From the NCBI GenBank assembly GCA_025526995.1, contig JAHLKG010000001.1, forward strand, positions 310,001-374,000: DNA of 64,000 nucleotides, given 5' to 3'. Shown piece after piece: positions 54,321 to 64,000 of the stretch (the first letter of the stretch is position 1; the number at the start of each line of letters is the position of its first letter). The notes beneath the pieces were generated by a model. That model was not told the DNA's origin and ran no database searches. It saw only the letters and a program-made list of their open reading frames with translations. The stretch comes from Powellomyces hirtus (lineage: Eukaryota > Chytridiomycota > Chytridiomycetes > Spizellomycetales > Powellomycetaceae). The position numbers were made by a program, and so were the translations under genes.

Positions 54321-55652
54321 TCATGACCACTTGACATCAGCCAGACCAGCACTTTTCTTCAATCGGATCATGACGCCCATGGGGGTATTGAAGCTAAACA
54401 TGCGCCACGTATGAGACACAACCGCACATCTCAGCTTGTTTTAACGCTATTTTGACGCATAACCTCGTACCTGTCTACGAAGCCCTTGCCCAATAGATCC
54501 GCAATGATCAGGTGCCCCGGCAGAATGCACGAGCGTAACGGTTTTTCTTCCATGTCCTATTCGACTAAAACTGTTAGGTTGCGATTGACCAGGAGATCTC
54601 CTCGTCAAATCTTACCGTTCTCAGCATCTCATTGTATCGCCTTCTCTTGATCGCTTGCAACAGCTCATTTCGGCCTCTTGAAAAGTTGGACCAGAATACA
54701 CCAGCGTTGCGGACCGAGATCCAATAGGTATCGACGTCTTTCAGCGTCAAGAAGCCAAACGAGAAAAGTTCACTGATGAGAGCATTTTTGGTTATGATAT
54801 CGGTTACGCCAGGTTTCAGGCGCTCCATGAGCAAGTACCTTATTTCATCCTCTGTGGCATCCATGTGATCCATCAGCTCGGACTTCGTAACGAAGATGCC
54901 GGTATCTCCTTTGCTGACATAGACAAGGTATCGGTCTGTAAGATCGTGTTTCTGATTTTAGACGCTAGGCCTGTACCGCGATGGGTTTGGGTATGCACAT
55001 ACCAAACAAATCATCCCGTACATCCCGCAGTTCGCTCATCTTCGATTCCAAACGGGCGGGTTTGTCTGTTTGTAAAGTGTTGGCTTTTTTCTTGGGCGAT
55101 TCTCTAGTAACATCTGTATCGGGGAAGATACGGGATGCTTTGTAGTCGCTGGCAATGTCCCTGATTTGATCTGCATAGTCGCAGCAGAGCATCAAACAAA
55201 ACTCTCCTAACGTCCCGACTCTGAACTTGCGTACGGCTCCGGCTTTACAAAGCTTCGCCTGTGTACAATATAAGAGTCTTGAGTATCCCGGCGGCTGTGT
55301 ATCCGTCCACGAAAATGTTCTCGCGGCTTACGATTTCATGATCACAACTGGCATGTCCAAGCTCCGCGTACAGCTGGTGTATCAGAACCAGCGGCGGGAC
55401 CGTAATCGGCAGCGTGCTTCTGATCTCCAACAGAACCTCAAGAACGCTCTTATGGCTTTTTGTCACGGTCCGCTGCACAGCCTTCTCCTCCGCCGCGGCC
55501 ATTGGGAACGACTTTCGTAACCGCGTCGAAAGGGATGGCTGAAGCACATTGGCTGGATGTGCGGCCAGAAGACGAGCGATGGCCGCATTGTCGGCGGACG
55601 ACCAGGTGACGACGGGAAGAGATCTTTTTCCTTTTCCTTTTGGGCTGGCCAT
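54321..55652 (-). CDS. STK19: STK19 homologue (winged-helix DNA-repair/transcription factor)
   Basis: STK19, once called a kinase, is a winged-helix DNA-binding protein of transcription-coupled repair. Five exons are visible. Exon 1 begins MASPKGKGKRSLPVVTWSSA and contains ITVPPLVLIHQLYAELGHAS. Exon 2 gives KLCKAGAVRKFRVGTLGEFC and LMLCCDYADQIRDIASDYKA, then a charged linker. Exon 3 gives VYVSKGDTGIFVTKSELMDH, ITKNALISELFSFGFLTLKD, VDTYWISVRNAGVFWSNFSR and GRNELLQAIKRRRYNEMLRT. Exons 4 and 5 give ILPGHLIIADLLGKGFVDS and FNTPMGVMIRLKKS to the TGA at 54321. The block GxLTxxDxxxxWxxxxxxGxFxxxxxxGRxxLLxxIKRxxYxExL matches the family throughout. No kinase motifs are present, as expected. Confidence 0.82.
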
Positions 55653-55715
55653 TGCTGCTGTCCCGAAGATAGCGATATGTGGAGAATACTACGAGAGGAT
55701 GCCCGGAGGCTCACT

Positions 55716-56165
55716 CTATGCGTATGGACATAACCTGTTCTGTAAACCACCTCTTCCTGGACGTTGAGATAGTCCCCCTGCCGTATGGTAAGAAGAAAAT
55801 TGGCAACGCAATGTGGGGAAGCAAACGTCGGAGTTGCTCAAAAGACTGGTACTATATTCAGGTATGTAGCCTCCTGCGTCATCCCAAATGTATTCAGACG
55901 GGTAACGCACGGTAAAGCGGCAGAGTTTGCTCATCAACCGTTGATATTCGCTCTGTACTTTCTCTGGCTTGCAGGAGGATTGCTTCCGAAGAGAGTATTC
56001 GCTGAGATATATGAGGCTCATGCCCGGGATGCAGGGCCCCTCGATGTAAAGGCTGATGCGGTGTTTTCCTTGAACGAACGCCAAATCTGTCATATCACCT
56101 CTCACGAACTTCTGATAATATACTTTGCGACAGATGCCATTCATGTATAGACAAGGGAATTTCAT
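55716..56165 (-). CDS. Uncertain open reading frame
   Basis: An open frame of 149 codons from ATG 56165 reads MKFPCLYMNGICRKVYYQKF, then VQGKHRISLYIEGPCIPGMS and LIYLSEYSLRKQSSCKPEKV, and ends LQNRLCPYA. Composition is protein-like but I recognise nothing. A plus-strand frame (55785-56150) overlaps it, so coding status is unclear. It lies 55 bp downstream of CCT7 on the same strand and could be read-through 3' sequence. Confidence 0.28.
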   Translation of the reverse strand: MKFPCLYMNGICRKVYYQKFVRGDMTDLAFVQGKHRISLYIEGPCIPGMSLIYLSEYSLRKQSSCKPEKVQSEYQRLMSKLCRFTVRYPSEYIWDDAGGYIPEYSTSLLSNSDVCFPTLRCQFSSYHTAGGLSQRPGRGGLQNRLCPYA

Positions 56166-56220
56166 ATTAGGACAGAGTCAAAACATTTACAAAGATTTTC
56201 TACCGTTCTACGCTCGAAGC

Positions 56221-58481
56221 TTAACGCCTGGGCATACCACGTCCTCGGCCTCCCCGACCTCCACCGCGGGGCATACCCTGACCGGGCTGCTCACTTTGAG
56301 GGTTCTTCACCGTCTCGTCGACCGACAGGATCAAGCACGCGGCTTCAGTCGCAGCAGAGATCATGTTTGTCTTCACCAAAGCAGGCTCCCACACGAATCC
56401 CACAAAGTTATCCGCAATGCCTTCGGACTCCATGTCAACACCAAACCATGTGCCACCTGCAATTGCATTGAATGAGAATGTGTGGCAAAAAACTTATCAT
56501 CGCATCGAGATGTAACATACCCTGCGCGTGCTTCTGACGCAGCTTATTCAGAATGTCGGTGGCATCAAATCCAGCGTTGTCGCACAACTGACGCGGGATG
56601 ACCTCAAAGGCCTTGGCGAACGCAGCAATGACCATCTGCTGTTTGCCCTCAACCGTTCGGGAGTACTCGCGAAGGTATTTGGAAAGCTCCATCTATATCG
56701 GTAAAAGAGGATATGTAACTGTTGGTCATAGCACCGCATTCCATTTGTATAGTTACACATACCTCAGCAGCACCACCACCAGCAACGACAGACTTGTTTT
56801 TGATTGCTCTCCTGACAATCATGATCGCATCGTGCAGACTTCGCTCCACCTCGGCAATAAACTGCTCAGCACCCCCTCGCAGAACCAGGGTGCAGGTCTT
56901 TGCTTGTGGGCATCCCTTGAACAGGTTGTATCGCTCTCCGCCGATTTGCCTCTCCTCGAAGAATTCGCAAGAGCCTAGGTGGATAGGCTTGATGTCGTTT
57001 ACAGACGTTTGGATGGTTCCGCCAACAGCCCGCACAGTGCGAACCAGATCCTCGTTTGCAACACGACCAGCACAGAAGATGTCACGGTCGGCAAAGTACT
57101 GCGTCGCCAAATCACCAATGGGCAGCTTTGACAGAACAACCTTGGCACCAGTTGCAACAATCTTTTCCAGCTTGTCGTAGATGATTGACCATTCAGCATC
57201 GACAATCGCTTGGTATTCCTGATAAAACATGATGTGAATGACGTTTCAAACACTCCCCTATGCTTCCTTCGTAAGTACCTTGACATCTTCGATTCTGACT
57301 TCGGCGTTGTCCTTCTCCGCCTTCAACTCGAGTTCTACGTTTAGCGACAGAATTGGAGGGTTTTGGAAAGTCTTGGGTTGTTGTTCAAATCCAGCATATG
57401 AAAACGTTTTTTTGAACGCAACACCGTCGATGAGCAGAGAGTCCTGCATGGCACCACCGGGCACCTTTTTGATGCCAATCATCTTCTCGTTCAGGTCTTC
57501 CTGGTCCAGGTGCATGACGGCGTCCACAACCATCTTTGTGAAGAAATCCTTATGCGAGTGGATCAGCTTTGAGGACATCGATGTGGCAGCGCACTTTTCC
57601 AGCAGTTCTCGGAATGCCCTGCAAGCAGTTGGTTCAGAAAAGTGATTTCATTAGCGAAGAATAAGATCAGCCCTCATACTTCTCATCCGTGCGTTCTACT
57701 GTCACAGCGAGCTCCTTGATTTTGTTGACGGCCTGGTTTTGAGAAGTTAGTCTCGAGATTTCTTCTGCCTCGAAGAAGTATGTTTCATAACGTACCAAAA
57801 CCGAAGCTCGTCGGAAGCCTTTGATGATAACTTGGGGAGCAACTCCCTCGTCGACGTATGACTTGATCTCTTTCAGCAGCTCGGCGGCAAAGAGGGTAAC
57901 ACTTGTTGTGCCGTCACCGACCTATTTGGATGAAACATACCTGTCAATGGCTGAAGCTGCTATAAGAGCTACAATCCAATGACATACCTCAGCGTCCTGC
58001 GCCCGGGAAATGTCCACCAGCGCCTTTCCGGCAGGGTGAACAACGTCCAGCAATCTCATAATGGTAGCTCCATCGTTGGAGATCGTCACGCTACCTATTC
58101 ATTTCCAGGCCAAGCACCACCAGAAAATCAGTCCCCAATATTCCAAGTCTCCAGCAGCAAACACGTCCTGACTGCTGCGCACCGTTGTTTTCGACGATCA
58201 GCTTGTCCATTCCCCGTGGTCCCAGAGTCGTGCGGATGGTGTCGGCAATGGCGATACACGCGTTGATGTTGGAAAGCAGCTGGCCTTTTCCCTGAGAGGT
58301 GTCGGTACCCTCTTTCAGTAGGATAATTTGCGGTTGCTATCAAGATTGTGAGGTGAGTGATCTGGTCAAAAGTTCTCAGTAGACCACTTTCTTGGTTGAT
58401 CACTCAGATGATTACCCCTGGGCAGGGAGCAGATGTGCAAGGGTCCAGAATACATACCATCATTCCGGGCATTCCGTTCAT
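56221..58481 (-). CDS. CCT7: T-complex protein 1 subunit eta (chaperonin CCT7)
   Basis: CCT7 is one of eight subunits of the cytosolic chaperonin that folds actin and tubulin. About eight exons, starting MNGMPGMM (58481) joined to [40 protein letters not shown] and DKLIVENN. The [10 protein letters not shown] block is the ATP-binding signature. Later exons carry [140 protein letters not shown] and [10 protein letters not shown]. The end is [20 protein letters not shown] plus a GRGGRGRG tail, the eta-specific finish. Catalytic GDGTT and GGGA motifs are intact. Confidence 0.94.
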
Positions 58482-59285
58482 GATAGGCGGCTATATAGGG
58501 GTTGAGGACGTGGGATAGATTATGGGGATTGTGATGGGAACCGATGGAGTTTGTTGCTCTGAAATCGACGGGCGTTTCCTTCACGTTGCTTGCTGCTGCT
58601 GCTTTGCTTGGATCCATCCAACCTTCTGGACACGCGTCTCTTGGCTGGGGGGTTCGGACACTCTGAAGAAAATGAAGTCTCTGAGCCTTGCTTGGGTCGA
58701 ACCCATCGTTTAGCCCTCTCGAATGCCGTGCTTGAGATAGCACATACTATAAGTGGGATATCGGCTGTCAGCAGGAAGGAAGGTTCAATGGTTCAAATGA
58801 GTGGGGCCAGCATGGCTTCAATTTCGAATGGCGATACTTCGTTACCCACCGACGGTTTACAGTTTGCTTGATTTCGTAGCTCACTAGATCTAGCGGGCTA
58901 GACCATCTGTATAAAGCATGGCAGCGGGTCGGTGTCTATTCGGCCTGGCGATTTGGCAGACGGAGACGCTCATGAATGGCATTGATCTGGAAAACTGCTT
59001 GACGGCCTTTTTTCAACCTAGCCCGGGATTTCAACAACGCTGTCCCCACCGCCGACAATAAAACCGCTGTTTCTGCGTGATACCTTCTATCTACCCACGC
59101 CATAGCTGCAAGTCGACTGCCGGCCTGTCAACTGTCGCATCCACACAGGTGGGGACTGGACACATCTTGGCCGCTGGGTCCATTGCGCAATCTTGGAGAT
59201 TTATTAACCGCTACTGGCGACACTCTTTATCAGCACACAAACACACACACACACACAAAGACGCTCTTTCTTACCCACACACAAT
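58482..59285. promoter_or_regulatory. Divergent intergenic region, CCT7/YPD1
   Basis: About 800 bp between divergent starts. A (CA)n tract (about 59238-59259) lies just upstream of the YPD1 start, resembling the LC8 leader. The short frames in it do not resemble proteins. Confidence 0.4.
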
Positions 59286-59825
59286 ATGCCGTCAGATGAA
59301 ATTGTAGACCATAACATCTTCGACCAACTCCTTGAGGTAGTATCAGTGCAATCTCTTATGATTTTGAATTCGCCAATTAATCATTCGCTGTTGCAAAGAT
59401 GGACGAGGATGACGAGGACCGAAGCTTCAGCAGAGATATCGTCACAAATTACTTTGAACAAGCTGAAACAACATTTGCCAGCATGGACACATCCTTGTGC
59501 GTATTCACCTGACCTGATGACTGGCCGACTAGAGCGAGCCAAACGTCTAACAGTTTTGTATGCCCACAGGAAGGACAAAGACCTACAAGCTCTTTCCCGA
59601 CTCGGACATTTCCTGAAAGGAAGTTCAGCGGCTTTGGGTCTCACCAAAGTAAAATCATCTTGCGAGAAAATGCAGCACTACGGAAACATGAAGGACGAAC
59701 ACGGCTCTGGAAGTCTTTCGGAAGAGGAGGCCCTGAAGCGCATCTCTTCGCTACTGAAACAAACCAAAGTGGAATACAAAGAAGCGGAGGAATATCTGAA
59801 GAAGTTCTACGGGGACAGTCTGTAG
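59286..59825 (+). CDS. YPD1: Histidine-containing phosphotransfer protein (Ypd1-like)
   Basis: Ypd1 relays phosphate from hybrid histidine kinases to response regulators such as Ssk1 and Skn7 in osmotic and oxidative stress signalling. Three exons (59286-59336, 59399-59496, 59570-59825) give 134 residues. The order is MPSDEIVDHNIFDQLLE, MDEDDEDRSFSRDIVTNYFE, QAETTFASMDTSLKDKDLQA, LSRLGHFLKGSSAALGLTKV, then EEALKRISSLLKQTKVEYKE and EYLKKFYGDSL. The phosphorylated histidine is in GHFLKGSSAALG, the HPt signature. Length is typical of the family. Unspliced translation hides exon 2, which is in another frame. Confidence 0.92.
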   Translation: MPSDEIVDHNIFDQLLEVVSVQSLMILNSPINHSLLQRWTRMTRTEASAEISSQITLNKLKQHLPAWTHPCAYSPDLMTGRLERAKRLTVLYAHRKDKDLQALSRLGHFLKGSSAALGLTKVKSSCEKMQHYGNMKDEHGSGSLSEEEALKRISSLLKQTKVEYKEAEEYLKKFYGDSL

Positions 59826-60425
59826 AATTTTAGCATTCGGAGTTGGAAGAGCGACTTTTGCCGTACCTCTGGCACATTCCAGAATTCCGCACAAGAATCC
59901 ATGATAGCGCAGGGTTTCACAATAGGAATTGGGGGGATTGAGTGGGGGTCGCTTGGGATGGGTGGGGGGAATCCGGTCAAGGGTACCTCTTTTATATCGT
60001 AGACATGGACAGGTGGAGCAGCGGGAGATTAGACATTCCGCCAAGTCAAGGGCATTGGGCCGGATGGATTGGTTGATGACCGGGGCATCTGTTTTTTTAT
60101 AAGTTTGGGCTTTCCCGTATAATCATTGAATCAAATCGCTTGAAGATGTGCATACCATTCCGCGCCCAAATTGGAGGAAGCTGAGCTTAGGGATGGAGTT
60201 GATTTGGCAGTCTTACGGTAGCACTACGCACGAAATGGAGGAGATTGGGCTTATTGATGGATCATACTGACAATCTTGCAGGGACACTGGATTCGTAGAT
60301 ACATGATACAAGGCCATTCAAATGGCAAACTAAAACACAATATACAGGACACACAAGAGGAAGTACAATTACGTCGGTAAAAGGACCTAATGCTATCACG
60401 ATGCGAAGCACATGTATCCAGCCAA
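59826..60425. other. Intergenic region between convergent genes
   Basis: About 600 bp. Two related stretches, GGATGGATTGGTTGATGACC near 60061 and GATTGGGCTTATTGATGGAT near 60243, hint at degenerate duplication. No gene is seen. Confidence 0.35.
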
Positions 60426-61365
60426 TCACTTCTTGCCGTAGGAGGAGCTCGCGGTGTCCTCCTTGATAGGGTACGCGAATTTGCGGTCCTTTCGCCTCCA
60501 CAACATCTTGCGGGTGTTGTTGAAGTTGTTGACCGTCATGACGTGAGCAGCATGCTGGCTCTTGAACTCATCAATGAAGACAGGGTCCCACAGCTCCGAT
60601 GCAATACCCAGGTCCTTGCAGCAGCGCATGAGGGCATTAGACTTTGCGCCTTCGGACGCAGTAGGCAGGCCGTCCTCGTTGAAGTAGTCCTGTTCACCTC
60701 TGGCTTGGGCAACAAAGCGACCAAGGCAGAACAAGGCGTATTCGCGAGAGAGGTTCTTGTTGTTCACAGTGTGTGGACCGCGGGGAATGAGACCCCAACC
60801 TCCGGGACCGAAAGCTTTGTTCAAGATGCGCCGGTATTTGATCTCGGGAAGGTAGAGCATGCCATCTGAGAGAAGCGGCAAGATACACGTTGGTCAGCAC
60901 AAGCTCCTTGGTCGAAAGTAGAACGAACGCGAGGGAAGAATATCAAATCATACCGGGCTTCACTTCAATGTCTTTGTGCTCGATTGGAGCAAGCAGGATG
61001 TCGCTCACTTTTTCGGGGAAAGGCTCGTGCGCGAGTCCCTTGTGCGAAGAAGTCAGGTCCTGGTAGTCCGAGTCGTTGGGAAAAGCGGGGCTTTCCAAGT
61101 TGCTGCGAGACAACTCGTTCTCAAAGGTGCTAGCCGAGGGGAATGCTGAGCGGTCCGAGCTGGGCACAGCTTCAGGAGCAGTCTTTCTCTGAGCGGGAGC
61201 AGGGGCCTGAGTCTAAATCGGGGCGGAGAAGTGAATTAGGTCTTATAGTTGGATATAATGAGAACCTGAGATTGCGAGGATACATACGGCGAGAGCCCTC
61301 AAGGCAGAAGCGCGCACGGCGATCTGACGTCCAGCGGCGGGCAGTCGAACGGTAAGACGGAACAT
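60426..61365 (-). CDS. MGM101: Mitochondrial genome maintenance protein Mgm101
   Basis: Mgm101 is a Rad52-like single-strand annealing protein of mitochondrial nucleoids. Exon 1 (ATG 61365) is a basic amphipathic presequence [20 protein letters not shown], typical for matrix import. Exon 2 starts [20 protein letters not shown] and continues [19 protein letters not shown]. The last exon is the conserved core: [80 protein letters not shown] and [20 protein letters not shown]. The core matches the family along its length. It is divergent with ORC4, the starts being 261 bp apart. Confidence 0.93.
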
Positions 61366-61626
61366 TATACAGTCGACGTTTGAGTTGACAGAACGTGTGA
61401 TTGACGGGTAAGTGATGTAGATTCCTTCTTATCAACTTCTTGTGGAGTCACAGTTGTCACCGGTGAGACAGCCCCTTCACAAAGGGACAGTCAGCAGTGG
61501 ATTTTGTCCGCGACCTTCGGACCCTCGCGCGTTGCGTGTTTGGCCTTCCTGCCCCCTTCCTCACACAGCATTTCGATCCTCTGGGAACTTGGTTCCTCAG
61601 TTCGCGTGGGATTCCTAACCTGCATC

Positions 61627-64000
61627 ATGCTCGGGAGCTCGCTCGCTCTGCGATGTGCCTCCAAAAATTCCACCCCCGGAAGTACTAGACGCAGCCATAA
61701 ATACTTTGCGACAGAAGACTCGAGCGAGTCACCTTTCGCGAGGAACGATGCCTCAAACCTACCTCCCCCCGTTTTGTCGGCCAGTGGGAAGAAGAGGCCG
61801 CGGGTATCGGATATGAGACTTGTTGGGGATTCGACAGGGAAGCGACGGCGACTGGCACCCGTGGTCGTCGACACGGAGGTCTCTCCAAGTAAACCACCGT
61901 CCAATGGAAATCTGAATGGTACCCAAGCAACCGCCAACGCAACCTCACTGGATGAGAGCGACGACGATATACCCTTCTCGGCACGAACGTTCCGGAATTC
62001 GTCCAGGTCACCCGTTCAGCCTTGCCAGCTTCAACCTACCATATCAGCAGCTCCATCCACTCCCACTCGCATGGCTGCTCCGACACGCATTGCCACCCCC
62101 ACCAAAGATCTACGAACCAGCAGAAAAGTGGAAGTGCAAGTGCCCGTAAAGTCACCGTTTGTCAATAAATTTGGTAATGGACACGTGTCGAATCTTTCGG
62201 CGACTCGCAACCTCGTTGTAACCACTCCAACGAAGAAACGAGGATCGGCAGTAGAGAAGACTCCTACAAAGCGGACTCCGATCCCGTCAATCTCTGCACT
62301 GGAGCTGCTGACAGGGAGAAGACCTCAGATGAGCCTTCAGTCACCGCATCGGCCGCAAGGCATGGCGAGTTGCCCTGTCTCTCCTTCTACACCGACAAAA
62401 AGAAGTCCTAAATCCGCTGTGGAACTCCTGATTGAAAAGAGATCACCGGCGAAAGTGGCGGAGAACATTTCACCATCGCGACGGCAAAGAGATGTGACAA
62501 TATCTACTGCTCAGACTCCTGTGAAGAAGATCAAAGTCAGCTCTTCTCTTTCGGCCGAAGAAGTGTTTTTTGGGAGAAGAACGTCAATAAAAAGCATCAC
62601 AAAACCCGCGCTACAGAAAACGCCGAGCGCGCCGCCCTCCCCGGTACCTTGCACATCTTCGAAGGCGTTTTATGCACCAGCTGTACCCAAAGGCATTCCG
62701 ATCCCTTCACCGCTCAAGGCTCCGGAAATGCCGCGGCCGCAACTGTCCCGAGTTGTATCAGTGGCTTCGACCAAGAAAGATGTCCATTCGGTTAATCCCA
62801 AGGGAGCCCTAAACCCGGTCACACCTTCAAAGAAGGTCCTCAATCCAGTCACACCCTCAAAAAAGGTCTTGACCCCGTCGGTATCTGCAACGGATTTGCT
62901 ACTGGGACCACGAACACCGTCAAAGAAGCAGCTGTATGTAACAGCGCACCGGAACGACACCGCGCCATCTGTTGACGAGAAGGTGGAAGTATCGGAGAGG
63001 ATCAGCAAAGCTTCCATCGAGCAAATTGCTGTCGAATCTACATCAACGACTCAGATCATGAAAGAGACCTCTATTACCGTTGAGAGGAACGTTAAGATAA
63101 CTGAGATTTCAAGTGCATCTAGCGCCAAAGCTTCCGCTGAAACGAAAGCTGTTCCGATACCAATCCCAACATCAATATCTGAAGCTCAGGTTCTTGCTGC
63201 TCGGAAGGCAATTGCTCGTCGTCTGAACGAACGAAGTTTTTCCAAAGAGCTGATCGGTATCAAAGAACAGTATGACAAAATCTATGATCTGCTGGATCGG
63301 ACCGTACGACGAGGAGAAAGTAACTCCATCCTGCTGGTTGGCAACAGGGCCACTGGAAAGACAACTTTAGTCCGAAAAGCCCTGCAGAACCTCGTCGGAA
63401 CCTTCCCCAAGCAAGCAAACGGGCAGCAACCGTTCCTGCAGATCAATTTGTCAGGGCTTTTGCAGACGGATGACCGGCTGGCGTTGAAGGAAATCGTTCG
63501 CCAACTTCATCTTCAGCAGTCTGTCGATATGGCCAATGTCACGTCTGGATCGTTCGCTGACTGTCTCCACTATGTTCTCGAAACTCTGCGGGCAGGATCC
63601 GTGCAGAGTACCCCTGTCGTGTTTGTGCTGGAGGACATTGACTTGTTTGCCCAACACCCGAAACAGGCTCTGCTTTACAACCTCTTTGATGTGTGTCAAA
63701 GCAGTCAGAATCCTTTGGCGGTCGTCGGTCTGACTACCAGAATTGTAGGTTGCAGGTTGCGCACAGGGTTTACTGTGTCATAAAGAGATACTTAACGAAT
63801 TCTTGTTTGTCTAATAGGACTTTGTGGACTTGCTGGAGAAACGAGTCAAGTCCCGCTTCTCGCACCGTCAAGTGTGCTTATACCCCCCAGAGTCGTTCAC
63901 AGATTTCACAGACATTGTGAAACAGGCTGTGCACTTGATTGAGGACGACGGCATAGAAGCCGAATACATGTGGGCCTTTAATGCGACGGTGGACACGTCG
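61627..64000 (+). CDS. ORC4: Origin recognition complex subunit 4, 5' part (partial at right edge)
   Basis: ORC4 is an AAA+ subunit of the complex that marks replication origins. The gene runs off the right edge. Exon 1 is 61627-63744, then an intron to 63817, then DFVDLLEKRVKSRFSHRQVC onward. The AAA+ part starts near NERSFSKELIGIKEQYDKIY; Walker A is LLVGNRATGKTTLVRKALQN and Walker B is VVFVLEDIDLFAQHPKQALL. It is preceded by an unusually long disordered N-terminus of about 520 residues with many TP/SP-K sites, a direct repeat NPVTPSKKVL, and four copies of a motif like SALELLTGRR. The frame is open before ATG 61627 without another ATG. Orthologues have much shorter N-termini, so the extension is lineage-specific. 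Confidence 0.85.

Noticed and set aside
58697..58720. Possible tRNA B-box (GGGTCGAACCC-like)
   Set aside because: No matching A-box, acceptor stem or anticodon arm could be drawn around it. I found no tRNA or rRNA gene by eye, though a dedicated tRNA scan should be run.

Overview
This window is nuclear DNA from a fungus. Genes are densely packed on both strands, most carry short GT-AG introns (about 45-100 nt), intergenic gaps are small, and the proteins are fungal in type (Cet1-type RNA triphosphatase, Ypd1, Mgm101, Car2-like ornithine aminotransferase, DUF3712). An epsilon-tubulin gene at the left edge is the best clue to lineage. In fungi this tubulin is kept by flagellated, centriole-bearing groups, so a zoosporic fungus such as a chytrid is the most economical reading. 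A Fanzor-type nuclease relic fits that but does not prove it.

Layout. 1-5.7 kb: epsilon-tubulin 3' end, mRNA-capping triphosphatase, a senescence/spartin-domain protein and a small membrane protein. 6.3-12.5 kb: a PH-FYVE lipid-binding protein, a C2H2 zinc-finger protein and an alpha/beta hydrolase. 13-21 kb: an unrecognised multi-pass membrane protein, ornithine aminotransferase and a disordered protein. 21.4-32.2 kb is a housekeeping block: ASCC2, a GON7-like protein, SPC1 (three short exons), COG8, the splicing factor CLF1/Crooked-neck and COA4. 33.3-36.2 kb: a single-exon oxidoreductase fusing DOMON, cytochrome b561, cytochrome b5 and FAD/NAD modules, with an SH3 domain inside the NAD module. 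36.2-40.9 kb is the accessory island: a decayed, intron-bearing Fanzor (eukaryotic TnpB-like) nuclease, paired hairpin repeats and a 200-bp inverted-repeat element. 40.9-48 kb: a mini RING-like protein, LC8 dynein light chain with an acidic tail, a small membrane protein, DGAT1 and a DUF3712 protein. 49-53.5 kb: a giant protein with four cyclic-nucleotide-binding domains followed by an F-box and leucine-rich repeats. 53.5-64 kb: an orphan small gene, an STK19 homologue, CCT7, the phosphorelay protein YPD1, MGM101 and the 5' part of ORC4.

Most genes are independent single-copy eukaryotic genes; there are no operons. Several are divergent pairs sharing short promoters (SPC1/COG8 110 bp, MGM101/ORC4 261 bp, CLF1/COA4 314 bp, ASCC2/GON7-like about 430 bp). 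The most unusual content is the Fanzor relic with its repeats, the SH3-interrupted redox fusion, the cNMP-F-box-LRR fusion and the tailed LC8. Exon limits were read by eye from splice signals and protein similarity recalled from knowledge of the families; no database search was run.
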